In this document: positions 1-7,271 of the stretch, one piece after another
Layout of the letters: every line of letters begins with the position of its first letter
How positions within the stretch are numbered: the first letter of the stretch is position 1
NCBI GenBank assembly: GCA_009692925.1
Contig: SHYG01000013.1
Coordinates: 1 to 40,294, forward strand
Source: Dehalococcoidia bacterium
GTDB lineage: Bacteria > Chloroflexota > Dehalococcoidia > Lucifugimonadales > UBA3495
Direction of reading: 5' to 3'
DNA length: 40,294 nt
Notes under the pieces: generated by a model
Told to the model about the DNA's origin: nothing
The model's input: the letters and a program-made list of their open reading frames with translations, nothing else
Database searches by the model: none
Program-made: the position numbers and the translations under genes

Positions 1-1
1 T

Positions 2-202
2 CACCGCCATCTTCTATCCAATCTTCCCTCGGAGGCACGCCAGTTCTCTGAAGGTTTTCTTGAGGACGGTGTTGAGCACCTAACGTTGGCAGGTGAGCCC
101 TTGCGACCGTTTATCCTCAAAGAGACTCGTGATATTACCTTCTGGATATTGAAGCTCAGGTTGTTCAAGTTTGCCAGGAGCCGCCGCCGCCAGGTGTTGT
201 AG
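2..202 (+). CDS. C-terminal end of an unidentified protein (partial)
   Basis: A reading frame is open from the window edge to a TAG at 200-202 and gives 66 residues ending in a basic tail (RSRRRQVL). Its 5' part lies outside the window. The composition (mixed charged and hydrophobic residues, no low complexity) looks protein-like, and it ends 11 bases before the stop of the minus-strand dehydrogenase, a normal convergent arrangement. I do not recognise the family. It could also be a chance open frame, since only 201 bases are visible. Confidence 0.4.
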   Translation, partial: HRHLLSNLPSEARQFSEGFLEDGVEHLTLAGEPLRPFILKETRDITFWILKLRLFKFARSRRRQVL

Positions 203-213
203 CAGTCTCCCCC

Positions 214-1287
214 CTACCCCACATGCAGCAGGCGCACCACCTCGTCGCCCACCTGGGCCGTGGAGGCGCGGCCGCCCAGGTCGCCGGTCAGCACCTTGCG
301 CTCCGCCAGGCTGCGCACCGCCGCCGCCTCAACACGCTGGGCCGCCTGCGCCTCGCCCAAATGCTCCAGCATCATTCCCACGGCAAAGATGGTCGCCAGG
401 GGGTTGGCAATGCCCTTGCCGGCAATGTCCGGCGCGCTGCCGTGCACCGGCTCAAACATGGAGGGGTGCTCCCGCTCCGGGTTGATGTTGGCGCTGGGGG
501 CCAGCCCCATGCTGCCCGTGACCACCGCGGCGATGTCCGACAGGATGTCGGCAAACAGGTTGGACGCCACGATGACGTCGAACTCCTCGGGCCAGCGCAC
601 CAGGTCCATAGCCGCCCGGTCCACCAGCAGCGACTCGGTCTTGATCTGCGGATAATCGGCGGCCACCTGCTGGAACACCTCGTCCCAGAACACCATGCCA
701 AAGGCCTGGGCGTTGGACTTGGTTATAGACGTGACCTTGTTCTTCTTGTTGCGGCGCACGCAGCCCTCAAAGGCGGCGCGGATGATGCGCTCGGTGCCCC
801 GGCGGGTGAACACGTTGGTCTGCATCACTGTCTCCCAGGGCGTGCCGGGGTAGATGCGCCCGCCCACCGGCGCGTACTCGCCCTCAGTGTTCTCCCGGTA
901 AATGACCATGTCAATCTGCCCGGCCTTCTTCCCCGCGATGGGCGAGGTGACTCCCGGATGCAGATAGGCGGGGCGGATGCACACCCCCTGGTCGAAGGCG
1001 CGGCGCATGGGCAGCAGCAGGCCGTGGAGGGTGATGTGGTCGGGAATCTTGGGGTCTCCCACCGCGCCGAAGAGGATGGCGTCGAAGGACTGAAGCTGCT
1101 CCAGGCCATCGGCGGGCATCATCTGCCCGGTCTCCCGGTAGTAGTCCGACCCCCAGGGGAACTCGGTGTAGCGAAAGCTGAGGCCGCCGGGGCCGCGCGC
1201 CAGGGCCTCCAGCACCTTCCGGCCCTGGGAGATTACCTCCGGGCCGATGCCGTCGCCGGGGATGATCGCCAGGTTATACTGCGCCAT
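214..1287 (-). CDS. Tartrate/D-malate dehydrogenase-type beta-hydroxyacid oxidative decarboxylase
   Basis: The 357-residue protein belongs to the isocitrate/isopropylmalate dehydrogenase superfamily, which oxidises and decarboxylates 2-hydroxyacids with NAD(P) and a divalent metal. Visible motifs are IPGDGIGPEV near the N-terminus, YRENTEGEY (about residue 130), the catalytic-lysine segment TSITKSNAQAFG (about 187), the metal-binding stretch NLFADILSD (about 243) and GSMGLAPSANINPE (about 258). The stretches ETGQMMPADGLEQL and LHGLLLPMRRAFDQG resemble the tartrate dehydrogenase/D-malate dehydrogenase (TtuC/DmlA) branch rather than LeuB. It is the last minus-strand gene of the B12 cluster, 223 bases after the PduX-like kinase, so a shared transcript is possible but not shown. 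Substrate is inferred only from branch resemblance; isopropylmalate or isocitrate activity cannot be excluded. Confidence 0.82.
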   Translation of the reverse strand: MAQYNLAIIPGDGIGPEVISQGRKVLEALARGPGGLSFRYTEFPWGSDYYRETGQMMPADGLEQLQSFDAILFGAVGDPKIPDHITLHGLLLPMRRAFDQGVCIRPAYLHPGVTSPIAGKKAGQIDMVIYRENTEGEYAPVGGRIYPGTPWETVMQTNVFTRRGTERIIRAAFEGCVRRNKKNKVTSITKSNAQAFGMVFWDEVFQQVAADYPQIKTESLLVDRAAMDLVRWPEEFDVIVASNLFADILSDIAAVVTGSMGLAPSANINPEREHPSMFEPVHGSAPDIAGKGIANPLATIFAVGMMLEHLGEAQAAQRVEAAAVRSLAERKVLTGDLGGRASTAQVGDEVVRLLHVG

Positions 1288-1414
1288 GTTTATCCCTTCC
1301 CTCAGAACTGCTCCCCTAAAGCGGGGAGCAGATTAGATTGCGGACGACAACGTACCCCAAGAGACAAGATCCCGTCAACCCTGCCTTGCACGCTACCAGC
1401 CCACCCGTTTCTGG

Positions 1415-1467
1415 TTCGACAGGCTCACCTTGAGCGGGTACGGTCCGCTCACCCTGAGCCTGTCGAA
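1415..1467. repeat. Imperfect inverted repeat containing TTCGACAGGCTCA
   Basis: Two 23-base arms (1415-1437 and 1445-1467) match at 20 positions around a 7-base spacer. They carry the motif TTCGACAGGCTCA, a type of dispersed palindrome that I recall as common in many bacterial genomes. It lies between the PduX-like kinase and the dehydrogenase. It can form a hairpin, but there is no T-run on either side, so a classical intrinsic terminator is unlikely. Confidence 0.75.
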
Positions 1468-1510
1468 GGGCGGCGGTCTCCGAGCTCTCTGTGGTTAACC
1501 AGGTCTTCCC

Positions 1511-2440
1511 CTACTCCGGCACCGCCTGAAGCCCGCCGCCCAGCAGCCGGAAGTGCTGCACCATCTCGGCGTCGGGGAAGGCCCGCCGGGCGTGATGGAA
1601 GGTGGACTTACCCCGCCGGGACCGGGCGTCCAGCAGCACGCCGATGACCGTGCCGCTGTGCCCCACGTTAACGCCCACGGCGCCCACGTACTGGGCGAAC
1701 TCCAGCACCCGCTCCAGCTGCGGCTTGAACAGCACCCGCTGGTTGGCCTGGGCGCTAACGGTGGCGCCGCGCCCCACCAGAGACGGGTCTCCCTGCCGCA
1801 CGCCCTGGCGCACCAGACGCAGTCCCTCCGCCGCTTCCGCGCTGAGGGACTGCCACAGCTCCCGGCGGTCCACGCCGTTGAACTCCAGGGTGTCCACCTG
1901 ACCGCCGAAGTCCAGGGCCACAATCTCCATGGGCGGCGGCGGGCCCAGAAGCTCGAAGGTACACCCTTGGCGGTGATCGAAGCGGGCGATGCCGGGAAAC
2001 ATCAGGCCGTCGGAGGGTTCCACCGACACCGCGATGCGCCCCACTATCTCGGCAGTCAGCGGGCGGCCCAGGGCCAGCCCGGTGGCGGCGATGGCGGCGG
2101 CCACGTCGGCAGTGCTGCTGCCCATGCCCTTGCTGCGCGGTATGGGGTTGTGGATGGTCAGCCGCGCCCCCAGATCGGGCCGGTCCAAATGGGCCAAGGC
2201 CGCCTGCACCGCCGCCAGCGCCTTGGGGCAGGTGGCCGGGCCCTGGACGCCGCGGCTGTCTGAGTAAAGCTCCACTTGCACCCGGGCGAAGAAATCAATA
2301 GGGCAGGTGACCAAGAAGTAGTGGCCATCCAGCATCCCCTGCACCAGCTCGCCGCAGTGGCCCGGCGCGCGCACGGTGGCGCGGCCCACCAGGGGGCGGG
2401 TGTCCCGACAAACCGGCCTACTGGTCATACCGGGCCGCAT
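1511..2440 (-). CDS. pduX: L-threonine kinase, PduX-like (GHMP kinase)
   Basis: This GHMP-superfamily kinase probably phosphorylates L-threonine to L-threonine 3-phosphate, the substrate of CobD for the aminopropanol arm of cobalamin. The N-terminal motif APGHCGELVQG and the ATP-binding GHMP motif IPRSKGMGSSTAD are clear, and a GHMP C-terminal region follows (GVNVGHSGTVIGVLLD). Its place beside cobU and cobQ, with cobD further along the cluster, supports PduX over other GHMP kinases such as homoserine kinase. The start is uncertain: an AGGAGG at 2455-2460 lies 14 bases before ATG 2440 but only 2 bases before ATG 2452, and another ATG is at 2428. Any of these starts leaves the conserved core intact. 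The 5' end overlaps the HicB-like gene by about 20-35 bases. Confidence 0.82.
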   Translation of the reverse strand: MRPGMTSRPVCRDTRPLVGRATVRAPGHCGELVQGMLDGHYFLVTCPIDFFARVQVELYSDSRGVQGPATCPKALAAVQAALAHLDRPDLGARLTIHNPIPRSKGMGSSTADVAAAIAATGLALGRPLTAEIVGRIAVSVEPSDGLMFPGIARFDHRQGCTFELLGPPPPMEIVALDFGGQVDTLEFNGVDRRELWQSLSAEAAEGLRLVRQGVRQGDPSLVGRGATVSAQANQRVLFKPQLERVLEFAQYVGAVGVNVGHSGTVIGVLLDARSRRGKSTFHHARRAFPDAEMVQHFRLLGGGLQAVPE

Positions 2441-2759
2441 CTGCCACGGCATCACCTCCTAGCGACACGATGCCGACCGGAGTGCCCAGGTTAAAGGTGC
2501 AGCCCAGAACTAGCGCCTTCTGATTCAAATTTATGCCGTCAATAACCGGAAGAGGATGCCCACTCTTCAGACCAACCAAAATCCAATCCTCTAACGTTGA
2601 GCGCAACTCGTCTTCGCATCTCCGCAGACTCTCCCCAAAGGCCACCACTCCAAGACAAGGAGGTATCCGCCCGGTGAAGGAACCGTCCTTGAGCTTGTCG
2701 TACACCGCCAGGGCTAGCGCCTGTTCCACGTAGTCGGTCAGGATAAATTGTGCATCCAT
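2418..2759 (-). CDS. HicB-like antitoxin-type protein, apparently without a partner
   Basis: The 113-residue protein carries a HicB-like fold: a strand-rich segment (YDKLKDGSFTGRIP), the pattern GVVAFGESLRRCEDELRS, then LEDWILVGLKSGHPLPVIDG. These match the solitary or paired HicB/UPF0150 antitoxin-type proteins. I chose ATG 2759 because GAGGGGAG lies just upstream; an ATG at 2783 is also in frame. After the usual HicB end (about INLN) there is an extra tail of about 35 residues that is not typical of the family. No HicA-like gene follows: the next gene is the PduX-like kinase, overlapping its 3' end. The gene sits 20 bases after cobU inside the B12 gene series. Whether it still acts as an antitoxin or regulator is unknown. 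Confidence 0.7.
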   Translation of the reverse strand: MDAQFILTDYVEQALALAVYDKLKDGSFTGRIPPCLGVVAFGESLRRCEDELRSTLEDWILVGLKSGHPLPVIDGINLNQKALVLGCTFNLGTPVGIVSLGGDAVADAARYDQ

Positions 2760-2779
2760 ACGACTCCCCTCGGCTCCAA

Positions 2780-3343
2780 TCAACTTCCCGCCAGCGCCTT
2801 CAGGTCCACCGCCACGCCGGCCACCACCAGGTACACTTGCTGGGCGGCGGCGGCGGCCCGCTGGTTCACCAGTCCCAGCAGGTCCTGGAACCGGCGGCCC
2901 AGGGGATAGGGAGGCACCAGGCTCAAGCCTACCTCCCCGCTGACCAGCACCAGGGCGGCTCCGTTAGCGCGGCAGGCGTCCAGCAGCGCATCCAGCCCGG
3001 CCAGCGCCAGGGAATCCAGAACGGCGTCGGTCTCGGACTCATGCTGCAGTAACAGGTTGCTCACCCACATGTCCAGGGAGTCCACCAGCACCGCCGCCGG
3101 AGCGTCACGGGCGCTTAACTCAGCGCGTAGCCGCCCGGCCAGTTCCAGAGGCTCCTCCAGCGTGAGCCAGTGGGCCGGACGCCGCGCCTGGTGGCGACGA
3201 ACCCGCACCACCATCTCCGCATCCCCGGCGGTGGCGGTGGCCAAGTACAGCACCGGGCTTCCCAGCGACTGGATCAGTCCTTCGGCGAAGGCGCTCTTCC
3301 CCGACCGAACGCCGCCCAGCACCAGACACACCTGGCCAGCCAT
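2780..3343 (-). CDS. cobU: Adenosylcobinamide kinase / adenosylcobinamide-phosphate guanylyltransferase
   Basis: This bifunctional enzyme phosphorylates adenosylcobinamide and then transfers GMP to give adenosylcobinamide-GDP, the substrate of CobS in nucleotide-loop assembly. The P-loop GGVRSGKS is at residues 10-17, the histidine of RVRRHQARRP is the expected site of guanylylation, and SGEVGLSLVPPYPLGRRF is a family signature. At 187 residues it has the usual length. Its ATG overlaps the TGA of cobQ (TGATG), a sign of translational coupling. Confidence 0.95.
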   Translation of the reverse strand: MAGQVCLVLGGVRSGKSAFAEGLIQSLGSPVLYLATATAGDAEMVVRVRRHQARRPAHWLTLEEPLELAGRLRAELSARDAPAAVLVDSLDMWVSNLLLQHESETDAVLDSLALAGLDALLDACRANGAALVLVSGEVGLSLVPPYPLGRRFQDLLGLVNQRAAAAAQQVYLVVAGVAVDLKALAGS

Positions 3344-4941
3344 CAGCCCTTGACGCTCCCCTGGCGCAGCGCGGCGGGCGGGCTGCTCGCAGCTCTGTAG
3401 AGGTCCCTGCTCAGGCCGGACACCTGGTAAATGAGCTCCATGTTCAGGTTGCTCCGCACCCAGTCCGCCAGTTTGTCAAACTCCTGGTCGGTAGTCAGGT
3501 CCCGCTCCCCCGCGGGCAGGCGGACACCCTTGGCACGGGCCAGATTGTCCAGCACCGCCTTGCGCAGCGCGCCGTTGTGGAACAGGCCATGAATATAGCT
3601 GCCCAGCACCCGGCCCGAGGCATCCAGCGCGCCGTCGTAGTCGCCGCCTGCGGCCACCGGCACGTCGGTGCGGTCTTCAATACACACGGGGCACACCGGC
3701 GGATCCACCCCCTCGCCAGTGGTGCGGCCCATGTGAATCTCATAACCTTGCACTGCCGCGCCCTTGGCCCCGGCCAGCAAGCCGGAATCGGCCACCACGC
3801 GGCCCTTGACCCGATGAGTCTCTTTAGTGCCGGCAAACACGGTGGTCATGGGCAGCAACCCCAGACCGTCCATGACCGCGCGGGTAGATTCCACGCCGTC
3901 GGGGTCGTAGAGCTTGGTGCCCAGCATCTGATAGCCGCCGCAGATGCCAACGACCGCGCCGCCGTCCCGGTGCAGCGCCTTGATGGCCTGGGCCAAGCCG
4001 CGACTCTCCAGCCAGGCCAGGTCGGGCATGGTGGTCTTGGAACCGGGCAGCACCACCAGGTCGGGATGCCCCAGGGCCGCCACCGAGTCCACGTAGCGCA
4101 GGGAGACCCCCGGCTCCCGCGCCAATGGGTCAAAGTCGTCGAAGTTGGAGATGTGGGGAAGCTGCACCACCGCAATATCGACCACGGCATGGCTAGTGCC
4201 TGGAGTTGGCAAGTCCAGGGCCACTGAGTCTTCTTCGGGGATGTGGATGTCCCGGAAGTGGGGCACCACGCCGGCCACAGGGATGCCGGTGTAGTTCTCC
4301 AGCCAGGTGACGCCGTCGGTCAGCAGGCTGATGTCGCCGCGAAACTTGTTGATGACCAGGCCCTTGACCAAGGCCCGCTCCTCCGGCTCCAGCAGTTGCA
4401 GGGTGCCCACCAGCGCGGCGAACACCCCGCCGCGGTCGATGTCGCCGCACAGCAGCACCGGGGCATTGGCGTAGCGGGCCACCCGCATGTTGACGATCTC
4501 AGTGGCCTTGAGGTTAATCTCCGCCGGGCTGCCCGCGCCCTCGATGACCACGATGTCGTATTCGCCGCGCAGGGTGTCCAGGGAGGTGCGCACCGACTCC
4601 CACAACTGCGCCTTGAGGGCAAAGTAGTCCTTGACCCGCGCCGACAGCAGGGGGCGCCCCATCAGCACCACCTGGGCGATGTGGTCCGCCTCGGGCTTGA
4701 GCAGCACCGGGTTCATCTCCACCCGCGCCTCCACGCCGGCGGCCTCGGCCTGCACCGCCTGGGCGCGGCCAATCTCGCCGCCGTCGCGGGTGACGTAGGA
4801 GTTGTTGGACATGTTCTGGGCCTTGAAGGGCGCCACCCGGAAACCGTCCTGGCGGAAGATGCGGCACAGCGCCGCCACCAGCACGCTCTTGCCCACGTGG
4901 GAGGCGGTGCCCTGGACCATTAACACCTTGCCAGTAGTCAT
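3343..4941 (-). CDS. cobQ: Cobyric acid synthase (glutamine-dependent)
   Basis: CobQ/CbiP amidates adenosylcobyrinic acid a,c-diamide at four side chains, using glutamine and ATP, to give adenosylcobyric acid. The N-terminal nucleotide-binding domain shows GTASHVGKSVL and PFKAQNMSNNSYVT. The C-terminal class I amidotransferase domain has the nucleophile cysteine in GICGGYQMLG and a histidine in SYIHGLFHN. The length, 532 residues from ATG 4941, is slightly above 500, normal for the family. ATG 4941 was preferred over ATG 4956 because GGGGGAG stands 6 bases before it. The start is 15 bases after the stop of the degraded hicA. The 3' end overlaps cobU. Confidence 0.95.
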   Translation of the reverse strand: MTTGKVLMVQGTASHVGKSVLVAALCRIFRQDGFRVAPFKAQNMSNNSYVTRDGGEIGRAQAVQAEAAGVEARVEMNPVLLKPEADHIAQVVLMGRPLLSARVKDYFALKAQLWESVRTSLDTLRGEYDIVVIEGAGSPAEINLKATEIVNMRVARYANAPVLLCGDIDRGGVFAALVGTLQLLEPEERALVKGLVINKFRGDISLLTDGVTWLENYTGIPVAGVVPHFRDIHIPEEDSVALDLPTPGTSHAVVDIAVVQLPHISNFDDFDPLAREPGVSLRYVDSVAALGHPDLVVLPGSKTTMPDLAWLESRGLAQAIKALHRDGGAVVGICGGYQMLGTKLYDPDGVESTRAVMDGLGLLPMTTVFAGTKETHRVKGRVVADSGLLAGAKGAAVQGYEIHMGRTTGEGVDPPVCPVCIEDRTDVPVAAGGDYDGALDASGRVLGSYIHGLFHNGALRKAVLDNLARAKGVRLPAGERDLTTDQEFDKLADWVRSNLNMELIYQVSGLSRDLYRAASSPPAALRQGSVKG

Positions 4942-4956
4942 GGAATACTCCCCCAT

Positions 4957-5180
4957 TTACAGCTCAAGGAACTCATCTACCGTAAGTCTGGCCTGCTTTA
5001 CTATGGCCCGCAGCGTCCCTTCGGGCAAGTCTCCAGGATGGTTGGGAACTGTGGTCCTGGCTCCGGAAGTTGGATCCACCATATCTCGTGGCTCCCTTTG
5101 GCCTGACGGTCCAACACGAAGCCAGTTCTCCGGAGATTGCGGAGAACCTCGGCGGCAGTCAACCCCGCCAGCCTTCCCAT
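4957..5180 (-). pseudogene. hicA: hicA toxin, frameshifted
   Basis: From ATG 5180 the frame gives MGRLAGLTAAEVLRNLRRTG and then GSHEIWW, typical of the HicA mRNA interferase (double-stranded-RNA-binding-like fold, with the conserved GSH histidine). Near 5075-5080 the family sequence moves to another frame: from there DPTSGARTTVPNHPGDLPEG and then TLRAIVKQARLTVDEFLEL, up to the TAA at 4957-4959, match the HicA C-terminus. One missing G in TGGTGGAT restores a single frame. As read, the unshifted frame stops soon after the shift and lacks the C-terminal half. It may be a true decay event or a one-base sequencing or assembly error. Confidence 0.75.
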
Positions 5181-5424
5181 CAGCTCATGCTCACTGGGAT
5201 ACGAAGTTCAATGACGGAGCCGGGCGCCATCTTTAATACCGCGGGCAGTTGTCGCCGTGCTCTCTATAGGACTCCAGCAGCTTGCGTGCGACGTCCTGGG
5301 CAATCTCCAGGGTTTCTGCCAGGGTCCGGCCTTGAGCCAACAACCCGGGAAGCTCCTCGCTGGTGGCCAGGAAACCTACCTCGTCCAGTTCTTCCACATT
5401 GATTGCCAATAGTATCTCGTTCAT
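5180..5424 (-). pseudogene. hicB: hicB antitoxin, frameshifted
   Basis: From ATG 5424 the frame encodes a HicB-type antitoxin (EELDEVGFLATSEELPGLLA, then AQDVARKLLESYREHGDN) but stops at 5233 after 63 residues. One base of shift near 5247-5252 continues in another frame as LPAVLKMAPGSVIELRIPVS to a TGA at 5180-5182, the usual end of this HicB group. That TGA overlaps the hicA ATG (TGATG), the expected coupling of an intact hicBA pair, which supports the repaired reading. It begins 6 bases after the phosphatase stop, within the B12 gene series. Decay versus read error cannot be settled from this sequence. Confidence 0.72.
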
Positions 5425-5430
5425 CGGCTA

Positions 5431-6045
5431 TTACCTCAACCCGTTCAGATGGGAGCGGTCGTTGTACAGGCGCAGCACGGCATTGTCGGGGTAGGTTTCC
5501 ACGATGGACAGGGCGCAGTTGCCCATGACGAACTTCCAGTTGGCCTCCAGGGGCAGCGCCAGCAGCGCCACCACCGCCGAGCGCAGCGACCCGCCGTGGC
5601 CCACCACCAGGAGGTTGCCCTCCGGGTGGTGTTCCAGGAGGTGCGCTACGAAGGCGGCAAGGCGGGAAGTGGTCTGGCGAATGCTTTCGCCCCCCGTAGG
5701 CGCAAAGTCCAGGTCGTTGACCACGGAGGCGGCGAACTGTTCCGGGTAGCGGCGCTTGATCTCCGAGTTGGTCAATCCCTCAAAGATTCCCTTGTGGTAC
5801 TCCCGAAGCTGGGGCGTGGTGGCCAAGGGGACATCCCGCTCCCCCACGATAATCCGCGCGGTCTCGCTGGCTCGGCTCAAGTCGCTGGCGTAGGCGGCAT
5901 CGAACGGCACGCGGGCCAGGCGGTGGGCCAGGGCCTGGGCTTGCTGACGCCCCTTTTCGGACAGGGCAACATCGGTGTGCCCCTGGATGCGACCCGCGGC
6001 GTTCCACTCGGTCTCGCCGTGGCGGACGATGTACAGTGTAGCCAT
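5431..6045 (-). CDS. cobC: Histidine phosphatase, probable alpha-ribazole-5'-phosphatase
   Basis: The 204-residue protein is a phosphoglycerate-mutase-like histidine phosphatase. The catalytic RHG lies in YIVRHGETEWN (residues 5-15), a second conserved arginine in SDLSRASETA, and the second histidine in VVGHGGSLR (about 150). In a B12 cluster the likely role is removing the 5'-phosphate of alpha-ribazole phosphate or adenosylcobalamin phosphate. The fold alone does not separate CobC from other small-molecule phosphatases, so the symbol rests on neighbours. It lies upstream of hicBA, cobQ and cobU in the same direction. Confidence 0.75.
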   Translation of the reverse strand: MATLYIVRHGETEWNAAGRIQGHTDVALSEKGRQQAQALAHRLARVPFDAAYASDLSRASETARIIVGERDVPLATTPQLREYHKGIFEGLTNSEIKRRYPEQFAASVVNDLDFAPTGGESIRQTTSRLAAFVAHLLEHHPEGNLLVVGHGGSLRSAVVALLALPLEANWKFVMGNCALSIVETYPDNAVLRLYNDRSHLNGLR

Positions 6046-6108
6046 AGGTCAGGTCTCCCATACCTCACGATGGTGGATAGGGCGGTCCAGTCCCGAACTG
6101 GCTAATGG

Positions 6109-6390
6109 TTAAGCTGGGCTGGCCGGCGTCAAAATGGGCAGCGTGCCCAGGTTATCCCGGATTAGGGCCTCCCGCCGGGGGCGCTTCCACCGGTGCAGCT
6201 GCCGCTCCCAGCGGTAGGCCTCCCCGATGCTGGGAAACTGGGCGGCATACACCAGCTTCACGGGACGCCGCCCGGAGGTGTACCTGGCGCCCTCCCCAGC
6301 ATTATGTTGCCTCAAGCGCCGCGCTAAATCAACGGTGGCTCCCACGTAGTAGGTGCCGTCGGCGCATTCCACGATGTAGGTCCAGCCCAT
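6109..6390 (-). CDS. GIY-YIG domain protein (UPF0213/YhbQ-like)
   Basis: A 93-residue protein made of a single GIY-YIG nuclease-like domain: TYIVECADGTYYVGATVDLA carries the GIY and YIG-type motifs, followed by RRLRQHN and a C-terminal segment with the conserved arginine and glutamate (YRWERQLHRWKR). Stand-alone proteins of this kind are common and mostly of unknown function. GAGG upstream of ATG 6390 is a plausible ribosome site. A short copy of the same gene start occurs at 7089-7124, on the other side of the neighbouring membrane-protein gene. Confidence 0.85.
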   Translation of the reverse strand: MGWTYIVECADGTYYVGATVDLARRLRQHNAGEGARYTSGRRPVKLVYAAQFPSIGEAYRWERQLHRWKRPRREALIRDNLGTLPILTPASPA

Positions 6391-6447
6391 TCTACTGCCT
6401 CGGGGTTAAGGGAATTCACTCCCAGTTTCTTCAGACCCAGGCAATTC

Positions 6448-7062
6448 TCACCTTGCTACGTCCTTGTATCGCTCTTGTGTGGCTCCAAGTGTGAGAACAG
6501 CGAGTCCCACCATGAGCCACGAGATCCCATACAGCACGCCCCACACTGTCTCGTGCAGCCAGGGGAAGATAGTGAGCGAGCCAAGAGCAAGCACTATTCC
6601 TAGCCATCTTGGCCACGAACGGGCCTTCGCAATTGCATATGCGAAGATAAGCGAGCCTGCAACAATGGGGATGGTGGCAAGGCTCATTGCCAGATTCAGG
6701 AGAAGTGGCCGCGAATCGAGATCAATATATGTGCCCCATGGGATGGTCCAGCGGGCCGCCACCAGGCCGACTTCGAGCAAGGCGAGACCTATTAATGTGA
6801 CGGCAAGTCCTAAGCTGCCGAGCCATCGAGCCTCTTCCCGCTGCCTTCTGTGAAGGGCAAACAGACACCAGCCAAAGAGAAAGACGGGCACAACCATGAG
6901 CTTGCTGTAGTCCATCCAGATAAGGCCGAGAAAGAACTCCCTACGGTTGTCAAGGCCTGGGCCGTGCGTCAGGAGGTGTGCGGCCCACACCAAGATCCAG
7001 ATGAGACCGCCCCCAACGGCTGCAAGGTCAGTCCAGAATGTGTCGAAGCTCTTCGCTTGCAA
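6448..7062 (-). CDS. Membrane protein of unknown function
   Basis: About 204 residues with six or so predicted membrane segments, for example GLIWILVWAAHLL, LMVVPVFLFGWCLFAL, LGLAVTLIGLALLEVGLV, IPIVAGSLIFAYAIA and YGISWLMVGLAVLTL. I do not recognise the family. I placed the start at TTG 7062 because GGAGGG (7068-7073) lies 6 bases before it; a GTG at 7101 is in frame but would overlap a relic of a GIY-YIG gene start. The gene interrupts the B12 series and may be an insertion between two copies of the GIY-YIG start. No functional residues are evident. Confidence 0.65.
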   Translation of the reverse strand: MQAKSFDTFWTDLAAVGGGLIWILVWAAHLLTHGPGLDNRREFFLGLIWMDYSKLMVVPVFLFGWCLFALHRRQREEARWLGSLGLAVTLIGLALLEVGLVAARWTIPWGTYIDLDSRPLLLNLAMSLATIPIVAGSLIFAYAIAKARSWPRWLGIVLALGSLTIFPWLHETVWGVLYGISWLMVGLAVLTLGATQERYKDVAR

Positions 7063-7088
7063 TGTCACCCTCCAGTCGCTATAGGTAA

Positions 7089-7124
7089 TCCATCGGCGCA
7101 CTCCAGGATATACATCCAGCCCAT
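7089..7124 (-). pseudogene. Relic of a GIY-YIG gene start
   Basis: Read from ATG 7124, the sequence encodes MGWMYILECADG, matching 10 of the first 12 residues of the intact GIY-YIG protein at 6390 (MGWTYIVECADG). Similarity continues upstream of the ATG (the CCAGCCCATTCTAC block and flanking bases), then ends inside the coding part. The rest of the domain is absent. Confidence 0.6.
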
Positions 7125-7161
7125 TCTACAACCTTGCGGTTGAGTGAATGTTTACTGAATT

Positions 7162-7242
7162 CCTCCCCTTACGAAGGGGAGGTTAGGAGGGGTCGTTCTC
7201 CATTGCGGTGCTGAGACCACCCCTCCCTTGGTAAGGGGGAGA
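7162..7242. repeat. Composite palindromic repeat
   Basis: Nested short hairpins: CCTCCCCTT/AAGGGGAGG (7162-7182), GGAGGGGT (7186-7193) pairing with ACCCCTCC (7219-7226), and CCCTT/AAGGG (7225-7237). It fills the space between the stop of cobD and the membrane-protein gene. The same GC-rich hairpin type recurs at 11402, 17003, 18874 and 25116. Confidence 0.7.
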
Positions 7243-7271
7243 GAGCGGCTTCCCACACGCCCCAGCTACCA

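Noticed and set aside
1412-1470. tRNA-like GGTTCGA element
   Set aside because: It is part of an inverted repeat, and no acceptor stem or anticodon arm can be drawn.
223-1647. Long plus-strand open frame of 474 codons
   Set aside because: It is the complement of the dehydrogenase and kinase genes. The protein is rich in H, R, G and A with no known motif, typical of antisense frames in high-GC DNA.
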